A stretch of DNA of 64,000 nucleotides, from assembly GCF_019200975.1 (NCBI RefSeq), contig NZ_JAHTMR010000001.1, positions 823,400-887,399 of the forward strand, written 5' to 3'. The stretch's first letter is position 1. Every line of letters begins with the position of its first letter. This stretch comes from Pseudomonas sp. PD9R (lineage in GTDB: Bacteria > Pseudomonadota > Gammaproteobacteria > Pseudomonadales > Pseudomonadaceae). The position numbers were made by a program, and so were the translations under genes. The notes under the pieces were generated by a model. That model ran no database searches. It worked only from the letters and a program-made list of their open reading frames with translations, and was not told where the DNA came from. Positions 27,555 to 37,908 of the stretch are shown one piece after another.

Positions 27555-28709
27555 ATGGGTGTACTGAGCGGCATTCGAGTGGTGGAGTTTGAGGCAATCG
27601 GCCCGGCGCCTTTTGGCACGATGCTGCTGGCGGACATGGGCGCCGACGTGGTGCGGATCGACCGCCCGGTGGCAGCGAGCGACCTCGGCCCGAAGTTCGA
27701 GGGCAAGCGTGCCGACATCACCGGGCGCAATCGGCGCTCGGTCACTCTCGATCTGAAACGCCCGGAAAGTGTTGCCGCCGCGCTGGAACTGATCGAGCGT
27801 GCCGACATCCTGATCGAAGGCTTTCGCCCCGGCACCATGGAGCGCCTGGGCCTTGGGCCTGACGTGGCCCTGGCGCGCAATCCGCGTTTGGTCTACGCCC
27901 GAATGACCGGCTGGGGCCAGACCGGGCCGATGGCCGAACGCGCTGGCCATGACCTCAATTACATCGCCTTGTCGGGCGTGCTGTCCGGTATCGGCCCGGC
28001 GGGTGGTCGGCCAGTGCCACCGCTGAATCTGGTGGGCGATTACGGCGGTGGCGGCATGTTGCTGGCGATGGGCGTGCTGGCGGCGCTGGTGAACGTACAG
28101 CGTGGCGGAGCCGGTCAAGTGGTTGACGCCGCCATGGCCGAGGGCGCGGCGCAGTTGGGTTCGGTGATCTGGGGGCTGTTGGCCGGTGGCCACTGGAATG
28201 AACAGCGCGGCAGCAACCTGCTGGATGGCGGCGCACCGTGGTACGACACCTATGAAACCCTCGATGGGCAGCACATGTCGATCGGGCCGATTGAATCGCG
28301 TTTTTACGGCGAAATGCTGGAAATCCTCGGACTGGTCAATTCGGATCTTCCCCTTCAACACGATCGATCCGGCTGGCCGCGCCTGCGTGAAGCCTTTACG
28401 GCGGCCTTTCTCAGCCGTACCCGTGAGCAATGGGCTGACGCCTTCGCCAGCAGCGACGCCTGTGTCGTGCCGGTTTTGGGTTTCGCCGAAGCCGCCGAGC
28501 ATCCCCACAGCCGTGCGCGTGGCAGTTTCATCGAGGTCGACGGCGTCGTTCAGCCGGTTCCGGCCCCGCGTTTCCTCGGCACACCTTCCGCGCAACCGCG
28601 ACCGGCGCCTCAGCGCGGCGAACATGGCCACGACGCACTGCACGACTGGGGCTTTGACAGCCTGGCCATCGAGCGCCTGCGTGAATTGGGCCTGGGTTTC
28701 AACGCCTGA
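27555..28709 (+). CDS. Alpha-methylacyl-CoA racemase (CaiB/BaiF family)
   Basis: A 384-residue family III CoA-transferase-fold protein. It matches alpha-methylacyl-CoA racemase rather than a CoA-transferase: [21 protein letters not shown] with His132, [11 protein letters not shown] with Asp162, and GPIESRFY with Glu247, corresponding to the His/Asp/Glu catalytic set of the mycobacterial racemase. The enzyme interconverts (2R)- and (2S)-methylacyl-CoA so that a stereospecific dehydrogenase can act. It is the first gene of the + strand unit 27555-33132 and has an operator 86 bases upstream. This gene is the best clue that the substrate is methyl-branched. Confidence 0.87.
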   Translation: MGVLSGIRVVEFEAIGPAPFGTMLLADMGADVVRIDRPVAASDLGPKFEGKRADITGRNRRSVTLDLKRPESVAAALELIERADILIEGFRPGTMERLGLGPDVALARNPRLVYARMTGWGQTGPMAERAGHDLNYIALSGVLSGIGPAGGRPVPPLNLVGDYGGGGMLLAMGVLAALVNVQRGGAGQVVDAAMAEGAAQLGSVIWGLLAGGHWNEQRGSNLLDGGAPWYDTYETLDGQHMSIGPIESRFYGEMLEILGLVNSDLPLQHDRSGWPRLREAFTAAFLSRTREQWADAFASSDACVVPVLGFAEAAEHPHSRARGSFIEVDGVVQPVPAPRFLGTPSAQPRPAPQRGEHGHDALHDWGFDSLAIERLRELGLGFNA

Positions 28710-28760
28710 TCGCTACCCCCTAAAAACAACATAAAAATTGCGCAGCGCAGGAGTTAGCCC

Positions 28761-29564
28761 ATGGCCATTCAGTTCAAGATCATCGATCACGTGGCACTCA
28801 TCACGCTCGATGCGCAACCGTCGAACAATGCGCTGAACGTCAGCGACCTGATGCACCTGCGCAAGACGCTGGTGGCTTGCCAGGATGACGAGCAGGTGCG
28901 GGTTATTGTGCTCACCGGCGCCGGTGAACGGGCGTTTTGCTGTGGCGCAAGCCCCAAGGAGTCGTTGCTGCCAGCCTGCGGCTTCGTCGCCGGGTCCATG
29001 AAAAGCCGCGAAACCGAAGCCGAGGAGGGCGGCTATACACGGCTGTTCGACCTAAGCGATCTGGAGATCTGGAAGCCCGTCATCGCCGCCGTCAATGGCG
29101 CTTGCCTGGGGGGTGGCCTGGAACTGGCGTTGCAATGCGACCTGCGTATCGCTTCGGTCAGCGCCACATTCGGTTTGCCTGAAGTGCGCGATGCGAGCAT
29201 CCCGGCCGCCGGTGGCGTGCAATACCTGCTGCGCGCCGTTCCAGCAGCCCACGCCATGAAAATAGCCCTGACGGGAGAACCGATCAGCGCGCAGGAAGCC
29301 TTGCATATCGGCCTGATCATCGACCTCTTGCCGCAGGACCGGCTCCTGTCGGCAGCCCTGAATCTCGCGGAGCGTATTGCTGCCAACGGCCCGCTGGCAG
29401 TGCAGTCGATCAAGCGCCTGGCGGTGCAGACCGCCCACCTGACACCCCGGGATTTCGTTACCCAGGCCCATCTTCTATGGGGATTGCTGCGCGACAGCAA
29501 GGATCACGCCGAAGGGCGCATGGCGATTGCCGAGAAGCGCCTGCCCAAATACACCGGCGCCTGA
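28761..29564 (+). CDS. Enoyl-CoA hydratase/isomerase (crotonase family)
   Basis: A 267-residue crotonase-fold protein. The oxyanion-hole segments are GAGERAFCCGASPKE (about 54) and AAVNGACLGGGLELALQCDLRIA (about 110). The usual second catalytic Glu position reads GLPEVRDASIPAAGG (about 136), which keeps a Glu. It probably hydrates or isomerises an enoyl-CoA in the same pathway as the racemase 52 bases upstream. A second crotonase gene is at 37909. Confidence 0.87.
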   Translation: MAIQFKIIDHVALITLDAQPSNNALNVSDLMHLRKTLVACQDDEQVRVIVLTGAGERAFCCGASPKESLLPACGFVAGSMKSRETEAEEGGYTRLFDLSDLEIWKPVIAAVNGACLGGGLELALQCDLRIASVSATFGLPEVRDASIPAAGGVQYLLRAVPAAHAMKIALTGEPISAQEALHIGLIIDLLPQDRLLSAALNLAERIAANGPLAVQSIKRLAVQTAHLTPRDFVTQAHLLWGLLRDSKDHAEGRMAIAEKRLPKYTGA

Positions 29565-29618
29565 CGTCGCGCCACACCTTCGCCTCTGCCTGACAACAAT
29601 AATTCACAGGAAAGCCCC

Positions 29619-31175
29619 ATGTATCTGACCCAAGGACTGCACCGTGTATTGCAGCAACGACCTCACGCCCTGGCGACGGTCTTTCGCGAACGGCGCCACA
29701 CCTATACGCAGTTGGCCGACCGGGTAGCGCGTCTCGCCGGCGCCTTGCAGCGCCTGGGCATGCAGACCGGTGACCGCGTTGGGTTGCTGGGTTTGAACTC
29801 GGACAGGTTTCTCGAATATTACCTGGCGACCTGGTGGGGCGGTGGTGTGGTCAATCCGGTCAACATTCGCTGGAGCGTGCCGGAAATCGTCTACTCGCTG
29901 GATGACTGCGAGACCCGCATCCTGATGATCGACGACACGTTCTTGCCGATGGCCGAAGGCATCGCCAGTTCGGCGAAAGTACGACCACTGCTGATCCACG
30001 TCGGCGACGGCCCGGCTCCCGAGGGCATGTTGTCTTATGAGCAGTTGATCCGTGACGCCGAGCCGGTCGACGATGCCTTCCGTGGTGGTGACGACCTTGC
30101 CAGCATCATGTACACCGGCGGCACTACGGGCCGGCCCAAGGGGGTGATGCAGTCGCACATGAACCTGTGGTCGGCGGCCGTCGCCCGTGCGGCCGATGTG
30201 CCGGTGCCGGCGGATGCGCTGACCCTGCACATCGCGCCGATGTTCCATCTCGCGGCGTTGTCGCGGGTGATCCTGATCTCGCTGCTCGGCTTGCCAAGTA
30301 TTTTCGTTCCGGCCTTCGATGTGCTGGACGTGATGCAAACGATTGAACGCGAGCGCATCACCGACATCCTGATCGTACCGACCATGCTGCAAGCGCTGAT
30401 CATGCATCCGGGTTTCGCCAGCCATGATCTCGGCAGCTTGCGCAGCCTGACCTACGGGGCTTCGCCAATTGCCGTGCCGTTGCTGGATCTCGCCCTGAAA
30501 GCCTTGCCGAACGTCGAGTTCACCCAGGGTTACGGCATGACCGAAGCCGCGCCGCCGCTTACCGCCAACGGCCCGCAAAACCACAGCGCCGAGGGCATCA
30601 CCAATGGCCGCCTGCGTTCGGCAGGGCGCCCGGGTCTGGGCGTGACCTTGCGTATCGTCGACGAACATGACAACGAAGTACCCCGCGGTACGGTCGGTGA
30701 AGTGCTGGTCCGTGGTCCAAACATCATGCTTGGTTACTGGAACAAACCTGAAGAAACCGCCCAGGCCCTTCGCGGTGGCTGGATGCACACTGGCGATGGC
30801 GCCTACATGGACGACGACGGCTACCTGTACATCGTCGACCGTTTCAAGGACATGATCGTCAGTGGTGGCGAGAACGTTTACTCCGGCGAAGTCGAAAGCG
30901 CCATCGCCAGTCACCCGGCGGTGGCGGCCTGCGCGGTGATCGGCATTCCCTGCCAGCAATGGGGCGAAGCGGTGCACGCGGTGATTGTGCTCAAACCTGA
31001 AAGCCAAGCCGTTGGCGCAGAGATTATCGAGCACTGCCGGCGCCAGATCGCTGGCTACAAAACCCCGAAAAGCGTCGAGTTCCGCGCCGCGTTGCCGCTG
31101 TCTGGCGCCGGCAAGGTGCTCAAGCGTGATCTGCGCGAGCCGTACTGGGTGGGCAAGGATCGGGGTGTCAGCTGA
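29619..31175 (+). CDS. Acyl-CoA synthetase (AMP-forming), copy A
   Basis: A 518-residue ANL-superfamily ligase. The AMP-binding loop is MYTGGTTGRPKGVMQS (about 163), then YGMTEAAPP (about 306), TGDGAYMDDDGYLYIVDRFKDMI (about 390) and the C-terminal lysine in GAGKVLKRDLR. It activates a carboxylic acid to acyl-CoA with ATP. Its stop overlaps the next start (TGATG), so the thioesterase gene is coupled. The gene at 31609 is a paralogue with the same motifs in the same order. The two may prefer different intermediates. Confidence 0.9.
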   Translation: MYLTQGLHRVLQQRPHALATVFRERRHTYTQLADRVARLAGALQRLGMQTGDRVGLLGLNSDRFLEYYLATWWGGGVVNPVNIRWSVPEIVYSLDDCETRILMIDDTFLPMAEGIASSAKVRPLLIHVGDGPAPEGMLSYEQLIRDAEPVDDAFRGGDDLASIMYTGGTTGRPKGVMQSHMNLWSAAVARAADVPVPADALTLHIAPMFHLAALSRVILISLLGLPSIFVPAFDVLDVMQTIERERITDILIVPTMLQALIMHPGFASHDLGSLRSLTYGASPIAVPLLDLALKALPNVEFTQGYGMTEAAPPLTANGPQNHSAEGITNGRLRSAGRPGLGVTLRIVDEHDNEVPRGTVGEVLVRGPNIMLGYWNKPEETAQALRGGWMHTGDGAYMDDDGYLYIVDRFKDMIVSGGENVYSGEVESAIASHPAVAACAVIGIPCQQWGEAVHAVIVLKPESQAVGAEIIEHCRRQIAGYKTPKSVEFRAALPLSGAGKVLKRDLREPYWVGKDRGVS

Positions 31176-31618
31176 TGGCGGCAGTGAACAGCGACGCGGT
31201 GCAGGCGGCGATTCCCGAGGGTTTTTTGGCCCTGGAGAAACGCTCGGGTTTCCTGCGTAATTGCGGTGATTTTTATGTCCATGAAGAACTGCCGATCCTT
31301 GCGGTACGTCTCCAACCGCATCATCTCAACTATGTACGCATCGCCCATGGCGGGTTTCTCGCCACGGTGGCCGATAGTGCGTTCGGTGTAGTGCTGCGAC
31401 GTCTTTCAGTGTCCCAGGTACCGGCGATCACCATCAATTTGAACGTCGATTACCTCGGCCCCGTGCGTGAAGGCGACTGGCTCGAAGCGCATGTGGAAGT
31501 GCTCAAGACCGGCGGATCTTTCATCAACGCCAGCTGCCTGTTGAAGGTCGGCGAGCGCCTGGTATTGCGGGCCAACGGTGTCTTCACCTGGTGGAAAGGA
31601 GCGACGCCATGTACATGA
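31175..31618 (+). CDS. PaaI-type hotdog thioesterase
   Basis: A 147-residue hotdog-fold protein with the PaaI signature HGGFLATVADSAFGVVLRRL (about 55-74) and TINLNVDYLGPVREGDWL. It would hydrolyse stalled acyl-CoAs and return free CoA. It sits between, and overlaps, the two acyl-CoA synthetase genes (1 base upstream, 10 bases downstream), so the three are made from one message. Confidence 0.85.
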   Translation: MAAVNSDAVQAAIPEGFLALEKRSGFLRNCGDFYVHEELPILAVRLQPHHLNYVRIAHGGFLATVADSAFGVVLRRLSVSQVPAITINLNVDYLGPVREGDWLEAHVEVLKTGGSFINASCLLKVGERLVLRANGVFTWWKGATPCT

Positions 31619-33132
31619 CTCAATGCCTGCAACGCACGCTGCAACAGAACCCGGATCACCTGGCGACGATCTTCGGTGAGCGCCGCCAGAGTTATCGTCA
31701 GTTCGGCGAACGCGTCGCTCGTCTGGCGGGTGCCCTACAAAACATGGGCATGGAAGTCGGTGACCGGGTCGGCATGTTGGCCCTCAACTCCGACCGTTAC
31801 CTGGAATACATCATGGGTGTCTGGTGGGGCGGTGGCGTGCTCAATCCAGTCAACATTCGCTGGAGTGTGCCGGAGATCGTCTATTCGCTGGACGACTGCA
31901 CGACCGATATTCTGATTGTCGATGAACACTTCGCCTCGCTCGCCGAAGGTATCCGCGAGACGGCCCGCCATGCGCCACGATTTATCTATGCCGGCGAGGA
32001 CCAAACACCGGTGGGCATGCTCGATTACGAACAGCTGATCGCCCAGGCTGTACCGGTCGAGGATGCGGGTCGTGGCGGTGATGATCTGGCCTGCGTCATG
32101 TACACCGGCGGCACCACCGGTTTTCCCAAGGGTGTCATGCAATCGCATTTGAACCTGTGGTCGGCGTGCATGCCGCGCATGGTCGATATGCCGCCGATCC
32201 GTGACGGCCGGCTGCTGCACGTTGCACCGCTGTTCCACGTGGCTGGCATGGCCCGCGCGCTGATCCAGTTCATGGCCGGTGAAAGCCATGTGGTGGTCTC
32301 CGGTTTCGACGCGCAAGCCGTGTTGCAGGTGATCGAGCGTGAGCGGATCACCGAAACGCTGTTGGTGCCGACCATGATTCTCGCGCTGTTGGCCGATCCG
32401 GACTTTGAAAGGCATGACCTGCGCAGCCTGAAACGCCTGACCTACGGCGCATCGCCCAGCGCTGGTGAGATGGTCGAACAAGTGCTGGCGCGGCTTCCCG
32501 ACCTGGAGCTTTCTCATTCCTACGGGCTGACCGAAGCCTGCCCTGTGGTGTCGAGCAATCTACCGTGGAACCACACGCCAGAAGCACGCAAAAGCGGTTT
32601 GTCGCGCTCTGTAGGTCGTGGCGGGCTGGGGGTCAACGTGAAGATTGTCGACCCGCAAGGCCAGGAAGTGCCGCGCGGTACGGTGGGCGAGATCATCGTG
32701 CGTGGGCCGAACATCATGCAGGGTTACTGGAACAAACCCGAGGAAACCGCCAAAGCGCTGCGCGATGGCTGGTTGTACACCGGTGATGGAGCGTACATGG
32801 ACGAGCAGGGTTACCTGTTCATCGTCGATCGTCTGAAGGACATGATCGTCACCGGTGGGGAAAATGTTTACTCGGCCGAAGTCGAAAACGCCCTTGCGCG
32901 ACACCCGGCAGTAGCACTGGCGGCGGTGATCGGCATCCCCCATGAGCGATGGGGCGAAGCGGTGCATGCCGTGGTGGTGTGCAAGCCCGGCGCCGAGGTC
33001 GATGCAGAGCAATTGCGCCTGTACTGCCGCGAATTCATTGCCGGCTACAAGTGCCCGAAAAGCATCGAATTCCGTGACGCTTTACCGCTTTCCGCTGCCG
33101 GCAAAGTCCTCAAGCGCGAACTCCGAAAGTAA
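31609..33132 (+). CDS. Acyl-CoA synthetase (AMP-forming), copy B
   Basis: A 507-residue ANL ligase: MYTGGTTGFPKGVMQS (about 164), YGLTEACPV (about 305), TGDGAYMDEQGYLFIVDRLKDMI (about 390) and C-terminal AAGKVLKRELRK. I start at ATG 31609 (MYMTQCLQ), after AAAGGAGCG, because it aligns with the start of copy A (MYLTQGLH). A TTG-type start at 31591 is unnecessary. The pair clearly arose by duplication around the thioesterase gene. It is the last gene of the unit. Confidence 0.9.
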   Translation: MYMTQCLQRTLQQNPDHLATIFGERRQSYRQFGERVARLAGALQNMGMEVGDRVGMLALNSDRYLEYIMGVWWGGGVLNPVNIRWSVPEIVYSLDDCTTDILIVDEHFASLAEGIRETARHAPRFIYAGEDQTPVGMLDYEQLIAQAVPVEDAGRGGDDLACVMYTGGTTGFPKGVMQSHLNLWSACMPRMVDMPPIRDGRLLHVAPLFHVAGMARALIQFMAGESHVVVSGFDAQAVLQVIERERITETLLVPTMILALLADPDFERHDLRSLKRLTYGASPSAGEMVEQVLARLPDLELSHSYGLTEACPVVSSNLPWNHTPEARKSGLSRSVGRGGLGVNVKIVDPQGQEVPRGTVGEIIVRGPNIMQGYWNKPEETAKALRDGWLYTGDGAYMDEQGYLFIVDRLKDMIVTGGENVYSAEVENALARHPAVALAAVIGIPHERWGEAVHAVVVCKPGAEVDAEQLRLYCREFIAGYKCPKSIEFRDALPLSAAGKVLKRELRK

Positions 33133-33136
33133 ACCT

Positions 33137-33210
33137 TTAGGAGCTGCGATCTTTTGATCTTGATCGTAAAAACAACATCAAAAGATCGCAGCCTGCGGCA
33201 GCTCCTGCAG
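33137..33210. repeat. REP-type inverted repeat with a deletion in one arm
   Basis: The right arm (33177-33210) is a full unit. The left arm (33137-33165) reads TTAGGAGCTGCGATCTTTTGATCTTG, lacking about 11 internal bases (GCCGCAGGCTG). Confidence 0.8.
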
Positions 33211-33243
33211 GGAAGCGATTCGATTCGACCTGCGCTTCAAACG

Positions 33244-33260
33244 CTACCCGATCCGGGTGG
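33244..33260 (+). promoter_or_regulatory. Putative operator (site 4) upstream of acyl-CoA dehydrogenase copy B
   Basis: CTACCCGATCCGGGTGG lies 79 bases before the start at 33340. One arm base differs from the family consensus. Confidence 0.75.
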
Positions 33261-33339
33261 CTTCAATACCCCCCCCACCTCAATACATTGATCCCACGAA
33301 CCAGGCGCACGCCTGCCTGGCAATCCACTGGAGATCCCG

Positions 33340-34479
<1,140 letters not shown>

Positions 34480-34507
34480 TCCTTCCCTCTCATTTTCAGG
34501 TGACACC

Positions 34508-35716
34508 ATGAGCGAAAAAGTATTGGTTGCCGGCGTCGGCATGATCCCGTTCCGCAAGCCCAGCGACAGCCCGACCTACGTGCAGATGGGCGCCGAAGCG
34601 GTGCGCCGCGCCCTGGCCGATGCAGGCATCGATTACAACCTGGTTCAGGAGGCTTACGCCGGGTACGTCTACGGCGACTCCACCTGCGGCCAGACCGTGT
34701 TGTACGAAGTCGGCATGACCGGGATTCCAGTGGTCAACGTCAACAACAATTGCTCCACCGGTTCCACCGCGCTGTACCTGGCGCGCAAGGCCATCGAGTC
34801 TGGTTCCGCCGATTGCGTGCTGGCGGTCGGCTTCGAACAGATGCAGGCCGGGGCGCTGAAATCCCATTGGGACGACCGGCCGCCCACCCGTGAACGCTTC
34901 CTGCCGATCCTGCGTGGCCTGACCGCCGATCTGGATGGCATGCCGCAAGCCATCCGGACCTTTGGCGGTGCCGGGCGTGAGTACATGCACAAATACGGCA
35001 CAAAAATGGAAACCTTCGCCGCTGTGCGCGCGAAGGCCAGCCGTCATGCTGCCAACAACCCGCTGGCACTGTTTCGCAAGGTGCTCAGTGTCGAAGACGT
35101 GATGAACGACCCGGTGATTCTGCCAGGTGTGTTGACCCGTCTGATGGCCTGCCCGCCGACCTGCGGCGGCGCGGCGGCAATCCTGGTGTCCGAGCGTTTT
35201 GCCAGGAAACATGGCCTGCGCCGCGACGTGGAAATCGTCGCCCAAGCGATGACCACCGACACCCCTGAGTCATTCAATTTCGAAAAGCCGTCGCTGCTCG
35301 ATTGGGTCGGCACGCACATGACCCACGCGGCCGTGAGTCAGGTCTACGAGAAGGCCGGTGTTGGCCCGAAAGATATCGACGTGTGCGAGCTGCACGACTG
35401 CTTCGCTCAGAACGAAGTGATCTGCTACGAATCGCTGGGTTTCTGCCCCGAGGGTGGCGCGGAAAAATTCGTGATGGACGGCGACAACACCTACGGCGGC
35501 CAAATCGTGGTTAACCCGTCTGGCGGCCTGCTGTCCAAGGGGCATCCGCTGGGTGCCACCGGTCTGGCGCAGTGCTACGAGCTGACCCAGCAACTGCGTG
35601 GCAAAGCCGAGCAGCGTCAGGTTGCAGGGGCACGCCTGGCGATGGCGCATAACCTCGGTCTGGGCGGTGCCTGTGTGGTGACGCTGTACGGAAAAGTCAG
35701 CGGGGGTGGCCAGTGA
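34508..35716 (+). CDS. SCP-x-type thiolase (lipid-transfer protein family), copy B
   Basis: A 402-residue paralogue of the protein at 21788, with Cys82 in NVNNNCSTGST, CELHDCFAQNE and GGLLSKGHPLGATGLAQCYELT. The first 100 residues are nearly collinear with copy A; the middle differs more. In each operon the thiolase follows the 379-residue dehydrogenase directly, so the two-gene block was duplicated as a unit. Its last four bases overlap the GTG start of the next gene. Confidence 0.9.
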   Translation: MSEKVLVAGVGMIPFRKPSDSPTYVQMGAEAVRRALADAGIDYNLVQEAYAGYVYGDSTCGQTVLYEVGMTGIPVVNVNNNCSTGSTALYLARKAIESGSADCVLAVGFEQMQAGALKSHWDDRPPTRERFLPILRGLTADLDGMPQAIRTFGGAGREYMHKYGTKMETFAAVRAKASRHAANNPLALFRKVLSVEDVMNDPVILPGVLTRLMACPPTCGGAAAILVSERFARKHGLRRDVEIVAQAMTTDTPESFNFEKPSLLDWVGTHMTHAAVSQVYEKAGVGPKDIDVCELHDCFAQNEVICYESLGFCPEGGAEKFVMDGDNTYGGQIVVNPSGGLLSKGHPLGATGLAQCYELTQQLRGKAEQRQVAGARLAMAHNLGLGGACVVTLYGKVSGGGQ

Positions 35717-36870
35717 GCAGCTTGCTCGACGCCTTCCGTTTGACCGCGTTACCCGCACACGCGGAGGCGTTTCGCGCAGAGGTCAAAGGCTTTCTGGCAG
35801 CGCACCTGCCAGCCGTCTCGGCCGATGTGCGGGCGCGCAGCTGGACCGGCTTCGATGCTGAATTCAGCCGCAAGCTGGCCGGTCGTGGCTGGGTCGGCTT
35901 GACCTTGCCCGCCGCCTACGGTGGTGCCGGGCTGGATGCGTTCAGTCGCTTTGTCCTGGTCGAAGAGCTGCTGTCTGCTGGTGCCCCGGTGGCGGCGCAC
36001 TGGATCGCCGATCGCCAGAGCGGGCCGTTGATCCTGAAGTTCGGCAGCGATGCGCAGAAAGATTTCTACCTCCCGCGTATCTGCGCTGGCAAAGCGTTTT
36101 TCTGTATCGGCATGAGCGAACCGAACTCCGGCTCCGACCTGGCCAGCGTGCGCAGTCGCGCCACCCGCTGCGAAGGTGGCTGGCGCTTGAGCGGGCGCAA
36201 AATCTGGACCACCAACGCGCATCACGCCGACTACATGATTGCCCTGGTGCGCACCAGCGGTTCGCCCGAGGACCGCCACAACGGTCTGTCGCAATTCATC
36301 ATCGACCTCAAGCAACCGGGTATCAGCGTGCGTCCCATCGTCGACCTCGCCGGCGACGCGCACTTCTCTGAAGTGGCGTTCGACGATGTATTGCTCGACG
36401 AAGACGCATTGGTGGGCGAGGAGGGCAGCGGCTGGAAACAGGTCAATGCCGAACTGGCCTTCGAGCGCAGCGGGCCGGAGCGTTTCTACTCCAGCGTGGT
36501 GCTGCTTGATCTATGGGCCAACACCTTGCGCCGCACGGGTGCCAGCGCCGCCGAGACTTCGTTGCTCGGCAGTTTCCTTACGCAACTGACCAGCCTGCGC
36601 AACCTTTCGCTGGCGCTGACGGCGTTGCTTGCACGGGGCGAAAGCCCGGTGGTGGAGGCAGCATTGGTCAAGGACATCGGCACCGAATTCGAACAGTCGA
36701 TCCCGGCGGCGATTGCGGCGGTGATCAGCGCTGACCCGAATGCTCCGGTCGATGAGGCGTTGTACCGCACCGTCGCTTACCTGAACCAGGTCGCACCAAC
36801 CTTCTCGTTGCGCGGCGGCACCCGGGAAATCCTGCGCGGCATGATCGCCCGCGGCCTCGGCCTGCGTTGA
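35713..36870 (+). CDS. Acyl-CoA dehydrogenase, catalytic subunit of a likely heteromeric pair
   Basis: A 385-residue acyl-CoA dehydrogenase starting at GTG 35713 (GTGA overlap with the thiolase stop). It has IGMSEPNSGSDLASVRSRA (about 129) and C-terminal LRGGTREILRGMIARGLG with the expected Glu. The next gene, at 36896, is a shorter dehydrogenase-like protein of another subfamily. Such adjacent, unequal pairs form alpha2-beta2 enzymes in mycobacterial steroid side-chain oxidation (FadE28/FadE29). The partner gene here carries an in-frame stop. Confidence 0.87.
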   Translation: MSSLLDAFRLTALPAHAEAFRAEVKGFLAAHLPAVSADVRARSWTGFDAEFSRKLAGRGWVGLTLPAAYGGAGLDAFSRFVLVEELLSAGAPVAAHWIADRQSGPLILKFGSDAQKDFYLPRICAGKAFFCIGMSEPNSGSDLASVRSRATRCEGGWRLSGRKIWTTNAHHADYMIALVRTSGSPEDRHNGLSQFIIDLKQPGISVRPIVDLAGDAHFSEVAFDDVLLDEDALVGEEGSGWKQVNAELAFERSGPERFYSSVVLLDLWANTLRRTGASAAETSLLGSFLTQLTSLRNLSLALTALLARGESPVVEAALVKDIGTEFEQSIPAAIAAVISADPNAPVDEALYRTVAYLNQVAPTFSLRGGTREILRGMIARGLGLR

Positions 36871-36895
36871 TGCACATCGAATAGGACACATCGAC

Positions 36896-37897
36896 ATGTT
36901 CACTGAAGCGATTGAAAAAATACTGACTGACTTGTGCACGCCGACGCTGGTTCGCGCGGTTGAAAGCGGCGACGGCGCAACGGCGCTGTGGAATGCGCTG
37001 GAGGAGGGCGGGTTTCTGGAGTTGTTGACGCCGGAAGTGGCCGATGGCGCGGGGTTGATGCTGTCGGCGCTGTTCCCGATTTTTCTTGCGTTCGGGCGTC
37101 ATGCATTGCCAGTTCCGGCAGCCCAGAGCATCGCCGCCCGCGCGTTGATGCGCGACTGCCCGCAATTGCCACCGGCCGGCATGCTGACTCTGGCCGGCAC
37201 AGCTTTTCGAGAGGCCGATGGTGTGTTGTGCACGCCGCGCATGGCTTACGGCCTGTTGGCGGACTTCGCACTGGTGAACCTGGATGGCGAGTTGCTGTTG
37301 CTCGATTGCAGTCAGGCACGGCGTGAGCCCAGTGGTGTTCACGCCAGTCAGTGCGCCACGTTGTATTGGTCGCGGGAAACCGTCGGCACCGTATTGGGCG
37401 ACAACGGCGAAGAAGTTCGACTGTTCAGCGCCGCAATCCACGCGGCGGCCATTGCCGGGGCCATGGAGCAGGTTCTCGACACAACGCTTGAGTACTGCAA
37501 TGACCGGGTCCAGTTCGGCAAGGCCATCGGCAAATTCCAGGCGGTTTAGCACCAGCTCAGCGTCATGGCGGAGCAGGTAGCCGCTTCGCGAATGGCCGCT
37601 GAAGTGGCTTTTTCCGGCGATCAGCCGGTCCCTTCGTTGATCCAGGCGGCCATCGCCAAGGCGCGCACCAGCATGGCGGTGCCGCAGGTGACGGCCATCG
37701 CCCATGCGCTGTTCGGTGCCATCGGCGTGACTGAAGAGCTGGACTTGCAACTGCTCACCCGACGTCTGCACGAGTGGCGCGTCAGCGAAGGCTCGGAAAC
37801 CTGGTGGAACGGCATCGTCGGCCAGGCATTTCTGGCGCAGCCGAATGCGACCGCTTGTGAATTCGTGCGCCACGTTATCTCGTCGCAAACCGCTTAA
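36896..37897 (+). pseudogene. Acyl-CoA dehydrogenase-like gene interrupted by an in-frame TAG
   Basis: Two pieces in the same frame (36896-37549 and 37550-37897) together encode a 333-residue acyl-CoA dehydrogenase-like protein. The break is a single TAG at 37547-37549 inside FGKAIGKFQAV*HQLSVMAEQ, where the family normally has Gln (FQAIQHQLS); CAG to TAG is one base change. Nothing else in the frame is damaged: the C-terminal part has EGSETWWNGIVGQ in place of the usual catalytic region. It lies 25 bases after its presumed partner subunit and before an intact hydratase gene. It could be a true nonsense mutation or a sequencing error. Confidence 0.88.
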
Positions 37898-37908
37898 GGA
37901 CTAGACCC

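Noticed and set aside
27394..27597. N-terminal extension of regulator 1
   Set aside because: The extra residues are not family-like, and they overlap the operator and the divergent racemase gene.
37547..37549. Programmed readthrough (selenocysteine or pyrrolysine) at the TAG
   Set aside because: TAG is not the Sec codon, no pyrrolysine genes are expected in Pseudomonas, and the family has an ordinary Gln at this site.
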